From positions 186,001-250,000 of the forward strand of contig NZ_LR733264.1 in NCBI RefSeq assembly GCF_902506495.1: a DNA stretch of 64,000 nucleotides, written 5' to 3'. This document shows positions 47,434 to 56,525 of this stretch, piece after piece. The notes below the pieces were generated by a model. It was given only the letters and a program-made list of their open reading frames with translations, searched no databases and had not been told where the DNA came from. The DNA is from Pseudomonas sp. 8O. Lineage in GTDB: Bacteria; Pseudomonadota; Gammaproteobacteria; Pseudomonadales; Pseudomonadaceae. Numbering within the stretch: the stretch's first letter is position 1; each line of letters begins with the position of its first letter. Made by a program: the position numbers and the translations under genes.

Positions 47434-48114
47434 ATGCATATCGAACCGGACGTCGTCGAAGGCGCCAAGATCCTGCTTAGCTACGCAACGGCCGTCACTG
47501 CCTTCGGCCTGACCGCCAAACTCGCCCTAGACAGCGTACGCAACAACGGCGGTGTCGCTGCCCTGGCGCTCCGCAGCCTGCTGACCACCGCCCTGGTGTT
47601 CTGCTTTTTCGAAGTGTTCCCGCATCATGCGGTGGGCGTTTCCGAGGTTCATCTGATCCTCGGTTCGACCCTGCTCCTGCTGTTCGGTGCCGGTGCCGCG
47701 GGCATTGGCCTGGCGGCAGGTCTGCTGCTGCAAGGGCTGCTGTTCGCCCAGTTCGACCTGCCGCAGTACGGCATGAACGTCACCACGCTGTTGATTCCGC
47801 TGTGGGGCATCAGCCTGCTGGCCAAGCGCATCGTCGCGCCGGGCACCGCCTACATCGATCTTTCCTACAAGCAGGCGCTGGCGCTTTCGACCGCTTATCA
47901 GGGCGGCATCGTCGCCTGGGTGGCGTTCTGGGCCTTCTACGGCCACGGTTTCTCCAGCGAAAACCTGGCGGCCGTGGGCAGCTTCGGCCTGGCCTACATG
48001 AGCGTGATCCTGATCGAGCCGCTGATCGACCTGGGCGTGCTGGCCGGTGCCAAGGCGCTGTCGCGTTTCAGTCAGGGGCCGCTGTTCAACGTGCGTCTGC
48101 ATCAGCCGGCCTGA
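47434..48114 (+). CDS. CbiM-like energy-coupling-factor permease
   Basis: 226 residues from the ATG at 47434 (AAAGGA upstream). Six to seven membrane segments. The start MHIEPD matches the Met-His-Ile metal-binding N-terminus of CbiM/NikM, where the free amino group and His2 bind Co or Ni; a further candidate ligand is His73 in SEVHLILGS. The cobalamin riboswitch upstream points to cobalt for B12 synthesis. No CbiN, CbiQ or CbiO gene lies nearby, so it either uses distant partners or works alone. Confidence 0.88.
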   Translation: MHIEPDVVEGAKILLSYATAVTAFGLTAKLALDSVRNNGGVAALALRSLLTTALVFCFFEVFPHHAVGVSEVHLILGSTLLLLFGAGAAGIGLAAGLLLQGLLFAQFDLPQYGMNVTTLLIPLWGISLLAKRIVAPGTAYIDLSYKQALALSTAYQGGIVAWVAFWAFYGHGFSSENLAAVGSFGLAYMSVILIEPLIDLGVLAGAKALSRFSQGPLFNVRLHQPA

Positions 48115-48180
48115 CCTCGTCGCTCTGACGGTCATGCGCTAAGAAGCGTTCTGGATGATGAAAGCCTGTGCTGCATGCCT

Positions 48181-48226
48181 GCCCTCATCCGGCGCTTCGC
48201 GCCACCTTCTCCCAAAGGGAGAGGAG
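48181..48226. repeat. Intergenic repeat, CCCTCATCCGGCGCTTC type
   Basis: Sequence CCCTCATCCGGCGCTTCGCG followed by a CTCCC...GGGAG hairpin (CTTCTCCCAAAGGGAGAGGA) between convergent genes. The form is familiar as a dispersed proteobacterial repeat. It may also terminate one or both genes. Confidence 0.55.
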
Positions 48227-48259
48227 CATTAAGGAAGGCGTCGCTGCGCGACTTTTGCG

Positions 48260-48988
48260 CTAACGGCGGCGCTGCCAGATCATCTTGCCGGTATTGCTTT
48301 CGGTGACCAGGTACTGGTCGCTGAAGCGGTAATAGGCGGCGGGTTGATAGTCGGCGGCGCCTGTCAGGCGCACCATCAGCATGCCGTCCTGGCTGCGCCA
48401 GTGGCCGCTGTACTGCACCTCGCCAGGGCTGTCGTAGTTCCAGTCGTTGCCGCCGCCTACCGAGCGAGTCCACTGCGTGACGCTGCCATCGGCGTTCAGT
48501 TGCAGGGTCATCACTGTATTGAACGAGGCGAAGTTGGCGCCGCCGCTGTTGATGATCTTCTCGTGTACCCAGGTGCCGATAAGCGCCGGCTCCTGAGCGC
48601 CGGCAGTGGACGGCGTCGCCGCTATGACTACCGCTTCACGCTGAAAGAGAGCCTGGCGCTCCAACACTTCGCCGTTGCGTGGATCGCGCGCGGCGATGCT
48701 GGTATTGAGCATGGCATTGGCATAGGTGGCGTTCATGTTGGCCAGTAGCAGTCCGGTCTGTGGGTCGTTGATTTCGGCACGCAGCAGCTTGCCGTCGTAG
48801 CGGCCTTTGACGATCAGGCGCAGGCGCTGGCTTTCCACATACTCGCCTTCCACCAAGGCGCCGCTCTGGCGCAGGATCAGCTCGCTCGGCTGGCCGTCGA
48901 GGGTTGCCCGGTAATGACCGTCGAGTTCACCGGCCTGAATGCTTGAGCATGAGGACATGGCCAACAGCAGAACGATTGCACGGGGCAT
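48260..48988 (-). CDS. Exported protein of unknown function
   Basis: 242 residues with a signal peptide (PRAIVLLLAMSSCSSIQA). The mature part looks like two lipocalin-like beta sheets: GHYRATLDGQPSELILRQSG at the front and GTWVHEKIINSG, then NADGSVTQWTRSVGGGNDW, at the back. I recognise no named family. Convergent with the CbiM-like gene, divergent from amn. Likely periplasmic. Confidence 0.8.
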   Translation of the reverse strand: MPRAIVLLLAMSSCSSIQAGELDGHYRATLDGQPSELILRQSGALVEGEYVESQRLRLIVKGRYDGKLLRAEINDPQTGLLLANMNATYANAMLNTSIAARDPRNGEVLERQALFQREAVVIAATPSTAGAQEPALIGTWVHEKIINSGGANFASFNTVMTLQLNADGSVTQWTRSVGGGNDWNYDSPGEVQYSGHWRSQDGMLMVRLTGAADYQPAAYYRFSDQYLVTESNTGKMIWQRRR

Positions 48989-49115
48989 GATGGTGACCTC
49001 TGACGAGTTGATCCAAGCCTAGTCGCTAGCAGTGATGCGCGAGGCCTGTCGCGCTATGTTTTCGTCACCGTATGCAGGCAAGATAGGGGCGTACGTTCAG
49101 TCAGGAAGATGCACT

Positions 49116-50588
49116 GTGAAAGCCTGCTCAGATGATTTCATCATTGCCCACACCCCCGAAGAAGCGGTCGACCGTCTCGCCGCCCTGCACCAGGAAGCCA
49201 CCGGTGCGTTGAGCCAGGCGCTCAAGCGTTACCTCAAGGAGCGCATCCGCCCCGATGCCAGCGAGCACTGTCTGTTCCGCTACCCCGAATTGCGCCTGAC
49301 CTACCTGTGCCAGGGCGAGGTGCCCACTACCGTGCGCGCCTACGCCAAGGTGCAGGTGCCTGGCACCTACGCCATCACCGTGACCCAGCCGGCGGCCTTC
49401 CGCAAATACCTGCTGGAGCAGCTGAGCCCGCTGATGAACGACTTCACCCTGCGTGTGGAAGTCGGCCGCAGCCAGCAGAACATTCCCTATCCGTACGTGG
49501 TCGAGGGCGGTGATGAGCTGGCTGGCAGTGGCGTGACCGCCGCCGAGTTGGCGCGCGTATTCCCCAGCACCGACCTGTCCGCCGCCACCGACGGCACCGC
49601 CGATGGCCTGTACGACTGGGAGAACATCGATCCGCTGCCGCTGGCGCTGTTCGACGCGGCGCGCACCGACTTCTCCCTCAAGCGCATCCAGCATTACACC
49701 GGCAGCGACTGGCGCCACGTGCAGCCGTGGATCCTGCTGACCAACTATCACCGCTACGTCGATCAGTTCATTCGCCACGGCCTGGACATGCTGGTGGGCG
49801 ACTCGCGTTTCACCCGCATGGTGTTGCCGGGCAACGTGGTGATCGAGCGCGGCATGGCCGAAGGTGAGATGCAGGCGATCATCGAGAACGTGGTCTGGCA
49901 CCGCTACCAGATGCCGGCCTACCACCTGCAGGCCGAGGACGGCCACGGCATCACCCTGGTCAACATCGGTGTTGGCCCGTCCAACGCCAAGAACATCACC
50001 GACCACCTGGCCGTGCTGCGCCCGCATTGCTGGCTGATGATCGGCCACTGCGGTGGCCTGCGCCAATCGCAGACCATCGGTGACTACGTGCTGGCCCACG
50101 CCTACATGCGCCGCGACGGCATTCTCGACCGCGTACTGCCGCCGCATATCCCGCTGCCGGCATTGGCCGAGGTACAGCAGGCGCTGCAGGAAGCCGCCAA
50201 GCTGGTGACCGGCGAGCAGGGCGACGAGCTGAAGAAGCGCTTGCGCACCGGCACCGTGCTGACCTACGACGATCGCAACTGGGAACTGCGCTGGGCCCAG
50301 GAGCGGCCGCTGATCAACCTGTCGCGCGCCGTGGCGGTGGACATGGAAAGTGGCACCATCGCTGCGCAAGGCTATCGCCTGCGGGTGCCCTACGGCACGC
50401 TGCTGTGCGTATCGGACAAACCCCTGCACAGCGAGATCAAGCTGCCCGGCGCGGCTGGCGCCTTCTACGAACGCGCCGTGACCCAGCACCTGCACATCGG
50501 TATCGCGGCGCTGGAGCTGATGCGCAGCCAGCTCAATTCGCTGCACTCGCGCAAGCTGCGCAGTTTCGACGAGCCGCCGTTCCGCTGA
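49116..50588 (+). CDS. amn: AMP nucleosidase
   Basis: 490 residues, beginning with GTG at 49116 (AGGAAG eight bases upstream; E. coli Amn is 484). It hydrolyses AMP to adenine and ribose-5-phosphate. An N-terminal AMN-specific domain precedes a nucleoside-phosphorylase fold with GVGPSNAKNITDHLAVLRPH, MIGHCGGLRQSQTIGDYVLA and VAVDMESGTIAAQGYRLRVP, the last carrying the catalytic-site Glu/Met-Glu signature. Confidence 0.95.
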   Translation: MKACSDDFIIAHTPEEAVDRLAALHQEATGALSQALKRYLKERIRPDASEHCLFRYPELRLTYLCQGEVPTTVRAYAKVQVPGTYAITVTQPAAFRKYLLEQLSPLMNDFTLRVEVGRSQQNIPYPYVVEGGDELAGSGVTAAELARVFPSTDLSAATDGTADGLYDWENIDPLPLALFDAARTDFSLKRIQHYTGSDWRHVQPWILLTNYHRYVDQFIRHGLDMLVGDSRFTRMVLPGNVVIERGMAEGEMQAIIENVVWHRYQMPAYHLQAEDGHGITLVNIGVGPSNAKNITDHLAVLRPHCWLMIGHCGGLRQSQTIGDYVLAHAYMRRDGILDRVLPPHIPLPALAEVQQALQEAAKLVTGEQGDELKKRLRTGTVLTYDDRNWELRWAQERPLINLSRAVAVDMESGTIAAQGYRLRVPYGTLLCVSDKPLHSEIKLPGAAGAFYERAVTQHLHIGIAALELMRSQLNSLHSRKLRSFDEPPFR

Positions 50589-50660
50589 GGTGCAATCCGA
50601 CGCTGAAGGCTTGAGCGCGGCCAGCAGGCTGCTGTCGCGCTCAGGTATCTGTTTGTCAGC

Positions 50661-50682
50661 GGTGCGCACAGCGCACCCTACG
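50661..50682. repeat. REP-like arm, GTGCGC family
   Basis: Palindrome GGTGCGCACAGCGCACCCTA(CG) between amn and the convergent dehydratase gene. Confidence 0.7.
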
Positions 50683-50710
50683 CCATTCAGCCACCGTTGG
50701 TCGGGGGAAC

Positions 50711-51682
50711 TCAGGCGGCGACCGGCGCCTCGTCACGCAGCAGTTCGGCCAGCGCTGCGCGGTCGATGTTGGCGCCGCTGAGCACCACGGCCACGCGCTG
50801 ACCGGCATTGAGCTCGCGCTCTTGCATCAGGGCGGCGAGAGCAGCGGCGCCGGCGCCTTCGGCGAGGTTGTGGGTGTCTTCGTGATAGGTGCGGATGGCG
50901 GCGCGAATTTCCTCGTCGTCGACCCGCACGATGCGCGCGGCGCCGGCGCGGATCATGTCCAGCGCCAGTTGCTGCGGCTGGCGGCAGGCCATGCCGTCGG
51001 CCAGGGTGTCGGCGCGGTCGGTCTGCACCAGGCAGCCCTGCTCGAAGCTCTGCGCATAGGCGTCGGCGCCGCTGGCGACCACGCCGACGATCTCGGTGTC
51101 GAGGCCAAGCAGGTCGCGGGTGCGGATCATCCCGCAGATGCCCGAGCCGAGGCCGATGGGCACGTACACCCGGCGCAGGTTCGGCACCGCCTCCAGTAGT
51201 TCCAGCGCGTAAGTGGCCACACCACGCACCAGATCCTCGTGCAGTGACGGCACCCAGTGCAGCTCGTCGCGTTCGGCCAGGCGCGCGGCCTCGGCGCGGG
51301 CTTCGTCGAAATCGCGACCATGCTCGATCACCTCGGCGCCGAGAGCGCGCATTGCCGCGTTCTTCTCGCGGGCGTTGCCGTGCGGCACCAGGATGCGGAT
51401 CGCCAGACCGGCCGCGCGCGCTGCCAGCGCCAGGCTCTGACCGTGGTTACCACGGGTGGCGGTGACCAGCCCGCGCACCTGCGGCTTGCGGCGTAGCAGG
51501 GCGTCGATATAGACCAGCCCGCCTCGCACCTTGAAGGCTGCGGTCGGCGCGTGGTTCTCGTGCTTGACCCACACCTCGCAACCCAGGCGCTGGGCCAGCA
51601 GTGGCCAGGCCAGTTGCGGCGTTGCTGCCATATGGCGGTGAACCAGTTCAGCGCTCTGGCGCAGTTGGGCAAGGTCGAACAT
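50711..51682 (-). CDS. Threonine/serine dehydratase-like PLP enzyme
   Basis: 323 residues from the ATG at 51682. Fold-type II PLP enzyme: the Schiff-base Lys is in TAAFKVRGG, the Asn loop in TRGNHGQSLA, and the phosphate-binding glycine loop in GLGSGICG. It has no ACT regulatory domain, so it resembles catabolic threonine dehydratases or threo-3-hydroxyaspartate ammonia-lyases. It is divergent from a MocR regulator that probably controls it. Exact amino-acid substrate unknown. Confidence 0.9.
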   Translation of the reverse strand: MFDLAQLRQSAELVHRHMAATPQLAWPLLAQRLGCEVWVKHENHAPTAAFKVRGGLVYIDALLRRKPQVRGLVTATRGNHGQSLALAARAAGLAIRILVPHGNAREKNAAMRALGAEVIEHGRDFDEARAEAARLAERDELHWVPSLHEDLVRGVATYALELLEAVPNLRRVYVPIGLGSGICGMIRTRDLLGLDTEIVGVVASGADAYAQSFEQGCLVQTDRADTLADGMACRQPQQLALDMIRAGAARIVRVDDEEIRAAIRTYHEDTHNLAEGAGAAALAALMQERELNAGQRVAVVLSGANIDRAALAELLRDEAPVAA

Positions 51683-51726
51683 GGCAGGCACTCCAAGTGA
51701 TGTTGACCTGGATGCTAGTGCGGCGC

Positions 51727-51756
51727 ATTGTATGGGTAAATCTTTATATTGCATGG
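51727..51756. promoter_or_regulatory. Direct repeats in the MocR/dehydratase divergent promoter
   Basis: ATTGTATGG (51727-51735) and ATTGCATGG (51748-51756), start to start 21 bp or two helical turns, in the 80-bp divergent region. MocR regulators such as GabR and PdxR bind paired direct repeats, so this is the likely operator. TATATT at 51745-51750 could be a -10 for the MocR gene only 13 bp before its ATG. Confidence 0.6.
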
Positions 51757-51762
51757 CAAGCA

Positions 51763-53106
51763 ATGTGGCTTCCTGATCTTCAAGACAACGCCCTTCCGAC
51801 GTATCTTGCGCTGGTCGAGGCCATTGCCGCTGCCATCGGCCGTGGCGAGCTCAAGCCCGGTGAGCGCCTGCCGCCGCAGCGACGCCTGGCCTGGACGCTG
51901 GGCATCAATCCGAGCACGGTGATGCTCGCCTACCGCGAGGCGGCGCGTCGGCACCTGGTCTCCGGTGAGGTCGGGCGCGGTACCTACGTACTCGCCAGCA
52001 GCCACGAAGCGAGCCTGTTCCGCCTCAAGCAGCCGGCCGCACAGGGCGAGCTGATCGACCTGTCGACCAACGTGCCGGTGCATGACCCGGACAACCGTGA
52101 CCTCTCTGCCAGCCTCGTCGCTCTGGCAGCACGTGGCGATCTGGATGCGCTGCAGGCCTACCCGTCGGCAGCATTGGTCGAGCGCGCGCACCTGGCTGGC
52201 GTCACCTGGCTGCGCCGCCGTGGCCTGGAGTTGGCGCCGGGTGGCCTGTTGCTCTGTGCCGGTGCTCAGCAGGGCGTGTCGGCCGCGCTGCTGGCACTGT
52301 GCGAGGCAGGCGAGCCGATTCTGGTGGAGCGCTACACCGCCCCGGGGATCAAGGCCGCCGCGCGCCAGTTGCGTCTACCACTGCATGGCGTGGCGATGGA
52401 CGAGCACGGCATCCTGCCCGATGATCTCGACCGCCTGGCTCGCGCCACCGGGGCTCGTGTCGCGGTGCTCACGCCCTGTTTGCAGAACCCAACCGGCGCC
52501 AGTCTCGACGCCGAGCGCCGCAAGGCCATCGCCGAGGTGGCGCGGCGGCGCGGGTTGTGGATCGTCGAGGACGATGTCTACGGCGTGCTGGGCAGCGAGG
52601 CGCCGCTGGCAGTGCAGCTTCCCGAGCGCTGCCTGTTGATAAGCAGCCTGTCCAAGAGCGTCGCGCCGGGGTTGCGCCTGGGCTTTATCGCGGGCGCGCC
52701 GGAGCTGCTCGAACGCATCGACCCCGAGGCCCAGGCCACGCGCTGGGCGGTGACACCGCTGAGCTTGGCCTTGGCGTGTGAGTGGATCGAGAGCAGCATT
52801 GCCGATCAGCGCCTGGCCTGGCAGATCGGCGAGCTGCAGCAGCGCTGGCGCCTGGCTGCGCGCGTGCTCGGCCCGCGCATGCCGCAGGGCAGGGCGGTGG
52901 CGCCGCATTTGTGGCTCGATGGCGAGCCTCCGGCCGGTTTGGCTGAGGCCTGCCGGCAGCATGGCGTGGAAGTGGTGCCGGCCGAGGTGTTCGCGGTCGA
53001 GGCCAGTCCGGGGAACGCCGTGCGTGTAAGCCTTGCGGCGGCAGCCAGCCGGGTCGAACTCAAGCGGGCGTTGGAAGGGATAGTGGCTGCTTGGCCTATC
53101 AGCTGA
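51763..53106 (+). CDS. MocR/GntR-family aminotransferase-like regulator
   Basis: 447 residues from the ATG at 51763 (upstream in-frame residues overlap the divergent gene). An N-terminal GntR winged helix (about 10-78; GRGELKPGERLPPQRRLAWT, then GINPSTVMLAYREA) is fused to a fold-type I aminotransferase domain. The PLP Lys is in ISSLSKSVAPGLRLGF, and the Asp/Tyr pocket is in VEDDVYGVLG. Such proteins use PLP and an amino ligand as effectors. The divergent dehydratase gene is the obvious target. No good ribosome site is seen before the ATG, and a leaderless message is possible. Confidence 0.92.
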   Translation: MWLPDLQDNALPTYLALVEAIAAAIGRGELKPGERLPPQRRLAWTLGINPSTVMLAYREAARRHLVSGEVGRGTYVLASSHEASLFRLKQPAAQGELIDLSTNVPVHDPDNRDLSASLVALAARGDLDALQAYPSAALVERAHLAGVTWLRRRGLELAPGGLLLCAGAQQGVSAALLALCEAGEPILVERYTAPGIKAAARQLRLPLHGVAMDEHGILPDDLDRLARATGARVAVLTPCLQNPTGASLDAERRKAIAEVARRRGLWIVEDDVYGVLGSEAPLAVQLPERCLLISSLSKSVAPGLRLGFIAGAPELLERIDPEAQATRWAVTPLSLALACEWIESSIADQRLAWQIGELQQRWRLAARVLGPRMPQGRAVAPHLWLDGEPPAGLAEACRQHGVEVVPAEVFAVEASPGNAVRVSLAAAASRVELKRALEGIVAAWPIS

Positions 53107-53536
53107 ACGTCATATGCAGGATCGGGAAGGGCCGGCCGCCGCCGTCCAGGCGCGAGCGATCGGTCACCACGAATCCCAGGTGCTGGTAGAACCCTACGGC
53201 CTGCGGGTTCTGTTCGTTGACGTCGACCCGAGTGGCGCCCAGTTCGTCGATGGCATGGCGCATCAGCCGCTTGCCCACGCCCTGACCGTGGCAGGCCGGA
53301 TCGACGAAGAGCATTTCCACCATGCCCTCGGTCGTACCGAGAAAACCCAGTATCCGCCCCGTTTCGTCCCGCGCGCAGGTCAGTTGCACGGCCGGGAAAT
53401 ATTGCTCGCGCAGCAACGGCTTGATCACCTGCAGGTCGCTTTCCGGGAGGAAGTGGTGGGTGGCGCGCACGGCCGCTTCCCAGATGTCCACCAGGGTGGG
53501 CAGTTCTGCATCGGTGGGGGTGTCGAGAATCAGCAT
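53099..53536 (-). CDS. GNAT acetyltransferase, YjaB-like
   Basis: 145 residues from the ATG at 53536. The single GNAT domain has the acetyl-CoA loop CHGQGVGKRLMRHA. The closing VNEQNPQAVGFYQHLGFVVT and GGGRPFPILHMTF closely match E. coli YjaB. Substrate unknown. Its 3' end overlaps the convergent MocR gene by eight bases. Confidence 0.88.
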   Translation of the reverse strand: MLILDTPTDAELPTLVDIWEAAVRATHHFLPESDLQVIKPLLREQYFPAVQLTCARDETGRILGFLGTTEGMVEMLFVDPACHGQGVGKRLMRHAIDELGATRVDVNEQNPQAVGFYQHLGFVVTDRSRLDGGGRPFPILHMTFS

Positions 53537-53653
53537 GCTAATTGGTATCGGTAGGAAAGCGGGGGATGGAGTATACCCGTCGGTTGAGTGTCTCAAGGCC
53601 TCTCAACCCTGTAGGTGCGGATTTGTCCTTGGCGCGCAACATCCAGGCAATAG

Positions 53654-53714
53654 GTAGGAGCCCGCTTGCGGGCGATCCTTCCGGGCCTATGATCGCCGGC
53701 AAGCCGGCTCCTAC
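53654..53714. repeat. REP-like inverted pair, GTAGGAGCC family
   Basis: Arms GTAGGAGCCCGCTTGCGGGC and GATCGCCGGCAAGCCGGCTC(CTAC) in the gap between the alcohol dehydrogenase and acetyltransferase genes. Confidence 0.8.
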
Positions 53715-53748
53715 ACCCACGTTACGCCGACAGCTTTCGCCCGTGCTG

Positions 53749-54780
53749 TCATTTGCTGGCGTCGAGTACCACGCGATAACGCGCCTTGCCGCTGCGCAGG
53801 TGGTCGATGGCGGCGTTCACCTGGCTCATGGGGAATTGCTCGACCTGCGGCAGGATCTGATGCCGCGCGCAGAATTCGAGCATGGTCGCCATGCTCGAGG
53901 GCGAGCCCACCGGCGAGCCAGACAGGCTCTTCTGCTGCGGGATCAGGTTGAACACGTGCACCGGGATGGCGCTGGGCACGATGCCGACGAAGTGCAGCCG
54001 GCCCTTGCCGCGCAGGGTGCCGAGCAGGGCGATCCAGTCCAGGTCGGCGCTGGCGGTGACCAGAAGGAAATCCAGGCTACCGGCAATCGCCTTCATCGCT
54101 GCACTGTCGGTAGAGGCCACCACCTTGTGTGCGCCCAGGCGTTTGGCTTCGTCCTGCTTGTTCAGCGACGAGGTGAAGGCTGTTACCTCGCAGCCCCAGG
54201 CATTGAGAAAACGCAGCGCCAGGTGGCCAAGGCCGCCGATTCCGACCACGCCGACGCGGTCGGTGGGCTTGATGTCGAACTCCAGCAGTGGGCTGAACAC
54301 CGTGGAGCCGGCGCAGAACAGCGGCCCGACCAGGGCCGGGTCGAGGCCGTCGGGCAGCGGCACGGCCCAGGCCCAGTGCGAACGCAGGCGGTCGGCGAAA
54401 CCGCCATGGCTGCCGACGATGGTCGGCTTCACCGAGCGGCACAGCTGGTGCGAGCCTTCCATACACGAGCCGCAGTGCATGCAACTGCCCTTGTACCAGC
54501 CGATACCGACCCGTTGCCCCAGCTTGAGGCCGCGTGCCTGCTCGCCAAGGCGAACGATGGTGCCGACCACCTCATGGCCGGGTATGAAGGGATAGCGCGC
54601 ATTGCCCCATTCGTTGTCGATCATCGACTGGTCGGAATGGCAGATGCCGCAATACTCCACCGCCACTTCCACCTCTTCGGCGCCAAGCGGGCCAGGGTCG
54701 TAGCTCAGGCGCTCCAGCGGTGCCTTGGGTGCGGTGGCGGCCCAGCCGCTGAAGGTGGCGAGTTCGGCACTGTTGCTCAT
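53749..54780 (-). CDS. Zinc-dependent NAD(P) alcohol dehydrogenase (YahK/CAD-like)
   Basis: 343 residues of the cinnamyl-alcohol-dehydrogenase branch of medium-chain dehydrogenases. Catalytic zinc ligands lie in YCGICHSDQ and FIPGHEVVG. The structural zinc cysteines are in CMHCGSCMEGSHQLC. The cofactor loop is GIGGLGHLALRF. Members reduce a broad range of aldehydes. Single gene, divergent from rluE. Confidence 0.92.
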   Translation of the reverse strand: MSNSAELATFSGWAATAPKAPLERLSYDPGPLGAEEVEVAVEYCGICHSDQSMIDNEWGNARYPFIPGHEVVGTIVRLGEQARGLKLGQRVGIGWYKGSCMHCGSCMEGSHQLCRSVKPTIVGSHGGFADRLRSHWAWAVPLPDGLDPALVGPLFCAGSTVFSPLLEFDIKPTDRVGVVGIGGLGHLALRFLNAWGCEVTAFTSSLNKQDEAKRLGAHKVVASTDSAAMKAIAGSLDFLLVTASADLDWIALLGTLRGKGRLHFVGIVPSAIPVHVFNLIPQQKSLSGSPVGSPSSMATMLEFCARHQILPQVEQFPMSQVNAAIDHLRSGKARYRVVLDASK

Positions 54781-54903
54781 CGGTGGCTCCTGAATGCAGG
54801 GGGTGAATCAGCAGCTTAGTAGGTCTGGCTGGGCGTGGAAGCACCATCAGCGGCGCTTATCGTGGGTTACACTGCGCAGCCCAGTTTCATCGAAGTCCGC
54901 CGC

Positions 54904-55524
54904 ATGTCTCGCCCACGTCTACCTGCCAATCACCGCCCTGCCGCTCCCCGGCGCGTCGCCAAGGCGCCGCCTGCCCAGCCGCGTTTGCTGGTGTTGAACA
55001 AGCCGTTCGACGTGCTCACCCAGTTCAACGATGAGCAGGGCCGTGCCACGCTCAAGGATTTCGTCGAGGTGCCTGGCGTCTATCCGGCAGGGCGCCTGGA
55101 TCGCGACAGCGAAGGCCTGCTGCTGCTGACCAACGATGGCCGCCTGCAGGCGCGTATCGCCGACCCGAAACACAAGCTGCCGAAGACGTATTGGGTGCAG
55201 GTGGAAGGCGAGCCGAGCGCTAAGCAACTGCAGCAGTTGCGCGATGGCGTGACGCTCAATGACGGCCCGACCCTGCCGGCCGAGGCGCGGTGCCTGGACG
55301 AGCCCGAGCTGTGGGAGCGCAACCCGCCGGTACGCTTTCGCAAGAGCGTGCCGACGGCTTGGCTGGAGCTGGTGATTCGCGAGGGGCGCAATCGTCAGGT
55401 ACGGCGCATGACTGCCGCCGTCGGCCTGCCGACCCTGCGCCTGGTGCGCGTGGCCATCGGCCCCTGGTGTCTGGACGGATTGCAGCCCGGTCAGTGGCGC
55501 GAGGTGCCGGCGTTATTGCCATAG
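54904..55524 (+). CDS. rluE: 23S rRNA pseudouridine-2457 synthase
   Basis: 206 residues from the ATG at 54904 (an upstream in-frame ATG at 54835 is less likely). RsuA/RluE family: catalytic Asp in [18 protein letters not shown], with [11 protein letters not shown] and [20 protein letters not shown]. It lacks the N-terminal S4 domain, as expected for RluE. A basic tail precedes the core ([20 protein letters not shown]). Confidence 0.92.
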   Translation: MSRPRLPANHRPAAPRRVAKAPPAQPRLLVLNKPFDVLTQFNDEQGRATLKDFVEVPGVYPAGRLDRDSEGLLLLTNDGRLQARIADPKHKLPKTYWVQVEGEPSAKQLQQLRDGVTLNDGPTLPAEARCLDEPELWERNPPVRFRKSVPTAWLELVIREGRNRQVRRMTAAVGLPTLRLVRVAIGPWCLDGLQPGQWREVPALLP

Positions 55525-55547
55525 GGAGCATCATTGCAGGCGAAGTT

Positions 55548-55605
55548 GGTGCGCACGGCGCACCCTACTGCCGGCGGTGTCCCTGTAGGGTGCGCCGCGC
55601 GCACC
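55548..55605. repeat. REP-like inverted pair, GTGCGC family
   Basis: Arms GGTGCGCACGGCGCACCCTA and GTAGGGTGCGCCGCGCGCAC(C) in opposite orientation, in the 216-bp gap after rluE. Confidence 0.78.
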
Positions 55606-55740
55606 AGGGTCACGCCGATTGTTCCCGAGTCGCCGCTGGATGGGTATAGGGGGAGAATGGCGGCGGCCGCGGTGATCAGTGAGGCGCACCGCGCAGCGGA
55701 CGTTTTGTCGCAGAGGCCGGCCCAGCGAGCATGACCTGAA

Positions 55741-56133
55741 TCAATAACCGGCCTTGATCACGGCGATACCTTTGTTCAGCACTTCACGCCAGGCTTGGCG
55801 CACGTCTGCGTCGCACTCCTTGTCGTGCTCGCCGATGGTCGCCAGCAGCGCGTCGAGCCACAGGTCGTAGAGTTCGGGGCGAATATCCAGATGTTGGCGC
55901 GAGTGCGATTCGCCGAGGGCACGCAGCTTGGTGTCAGGCATGCCGCGGGCGTGCATCACCAGGTTGAGAATGCCCTGGCGCAGCAGCTGCTTTTGCGCGC
56001 TCATGTCGGTGTCGACGAACTTCTCGCGGATCAGCGGCGAGCTGGCAAGGAAGTGGCGGTAGAAACTGTCGAAGAAATCCGGGCTGGCGCAGCAGCGTCC
56101 ATAGCTCTGCATCACCAGATTGGCGGCGCTCAT
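55741..56133 (-). CDS. Single-domain globin
   Basis: 130 residues of the bacterial globin fold. The proximal-His region is LRALGESHSRQHLDIRPELY, and the CD-region Phe is in LIREKF. No reductase domain is attached. It could bind oxygen or nitric oxide or act as a haem sensor; nothing nearby decides this. Its start is 83 bp from the DUF2788 gene stop, both on the minus strand. Confidence 0.85.
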   Translation of the reverse strand: MSAANLVMQSYGRCCASPDFFDSFYRHFLASSPLIREKFVDTDMSAQKQLLRQGILNLVMHARGMPDTKLRALGESHSRQHLDIRPELYDLWLDALLATIGEHDKECDADVRQAWREVLNKGIAVIKAGY

Positions 56134-56216
56134 GTGTGACTCCTTGGGTAGGCGGCAGGTCGCATCGAGACGATGCCCTGTAAACGATCATATCTAGCGC
56201 GGGTTAATGCGCTCGT

Positions 56217-56435
56217 TCAACCGTGAATGCCGCGTGCGGTCTCGATGATATAAGTGATGATCGGCTTGGCGAGGAAGGCGAACAGGCACAGACCCAGGCC
56301 AAGGAACAGGATGGCGGTGCCCAGGCGACCGGCCTTGGACTTCTTCGCGAGGTCCCAGATGATGAAGAACATGAACAGCATCAGGCCGCCCACCAGGACG
56401 TACATCATCAGGGCTTCAAATTGTTCGGTTTCCAT
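56217..56435 (-). CDS. DUF2788 small membrane protein
   Basis: 72 residues with two membrane helices (MMYVLVGGLMLFMFFIIWDL and TAILFLGLGLCLFAFLAKPI), matching the DUF2788 family seen in Pseudomonas and relatives. A KKSKAGR loop lies between them. Function unknown. Confidence 0.88.
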   Translation of the reverse strand: METEQFEALMMYVLVGGLMLFMFFIIWDLAKKSKAGRLGTAILFLGLGLCLFAFLAKPIITYIIETARGIHG

Positions 56436-56525
56436 GGTGCCTCGTGATTCGGACGGAAAACGCAGGGCGGGAATTATACGCGCCCTGCCCTGGTGCGCGG
56501 CATGATCCGCTTCACCCTGCGACTT

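Noticed and set aside
49128..50669. A 513-codon minus-strand frame
   Set aside because: Antisense to amn; His/Gln/Gly-rich shadow.
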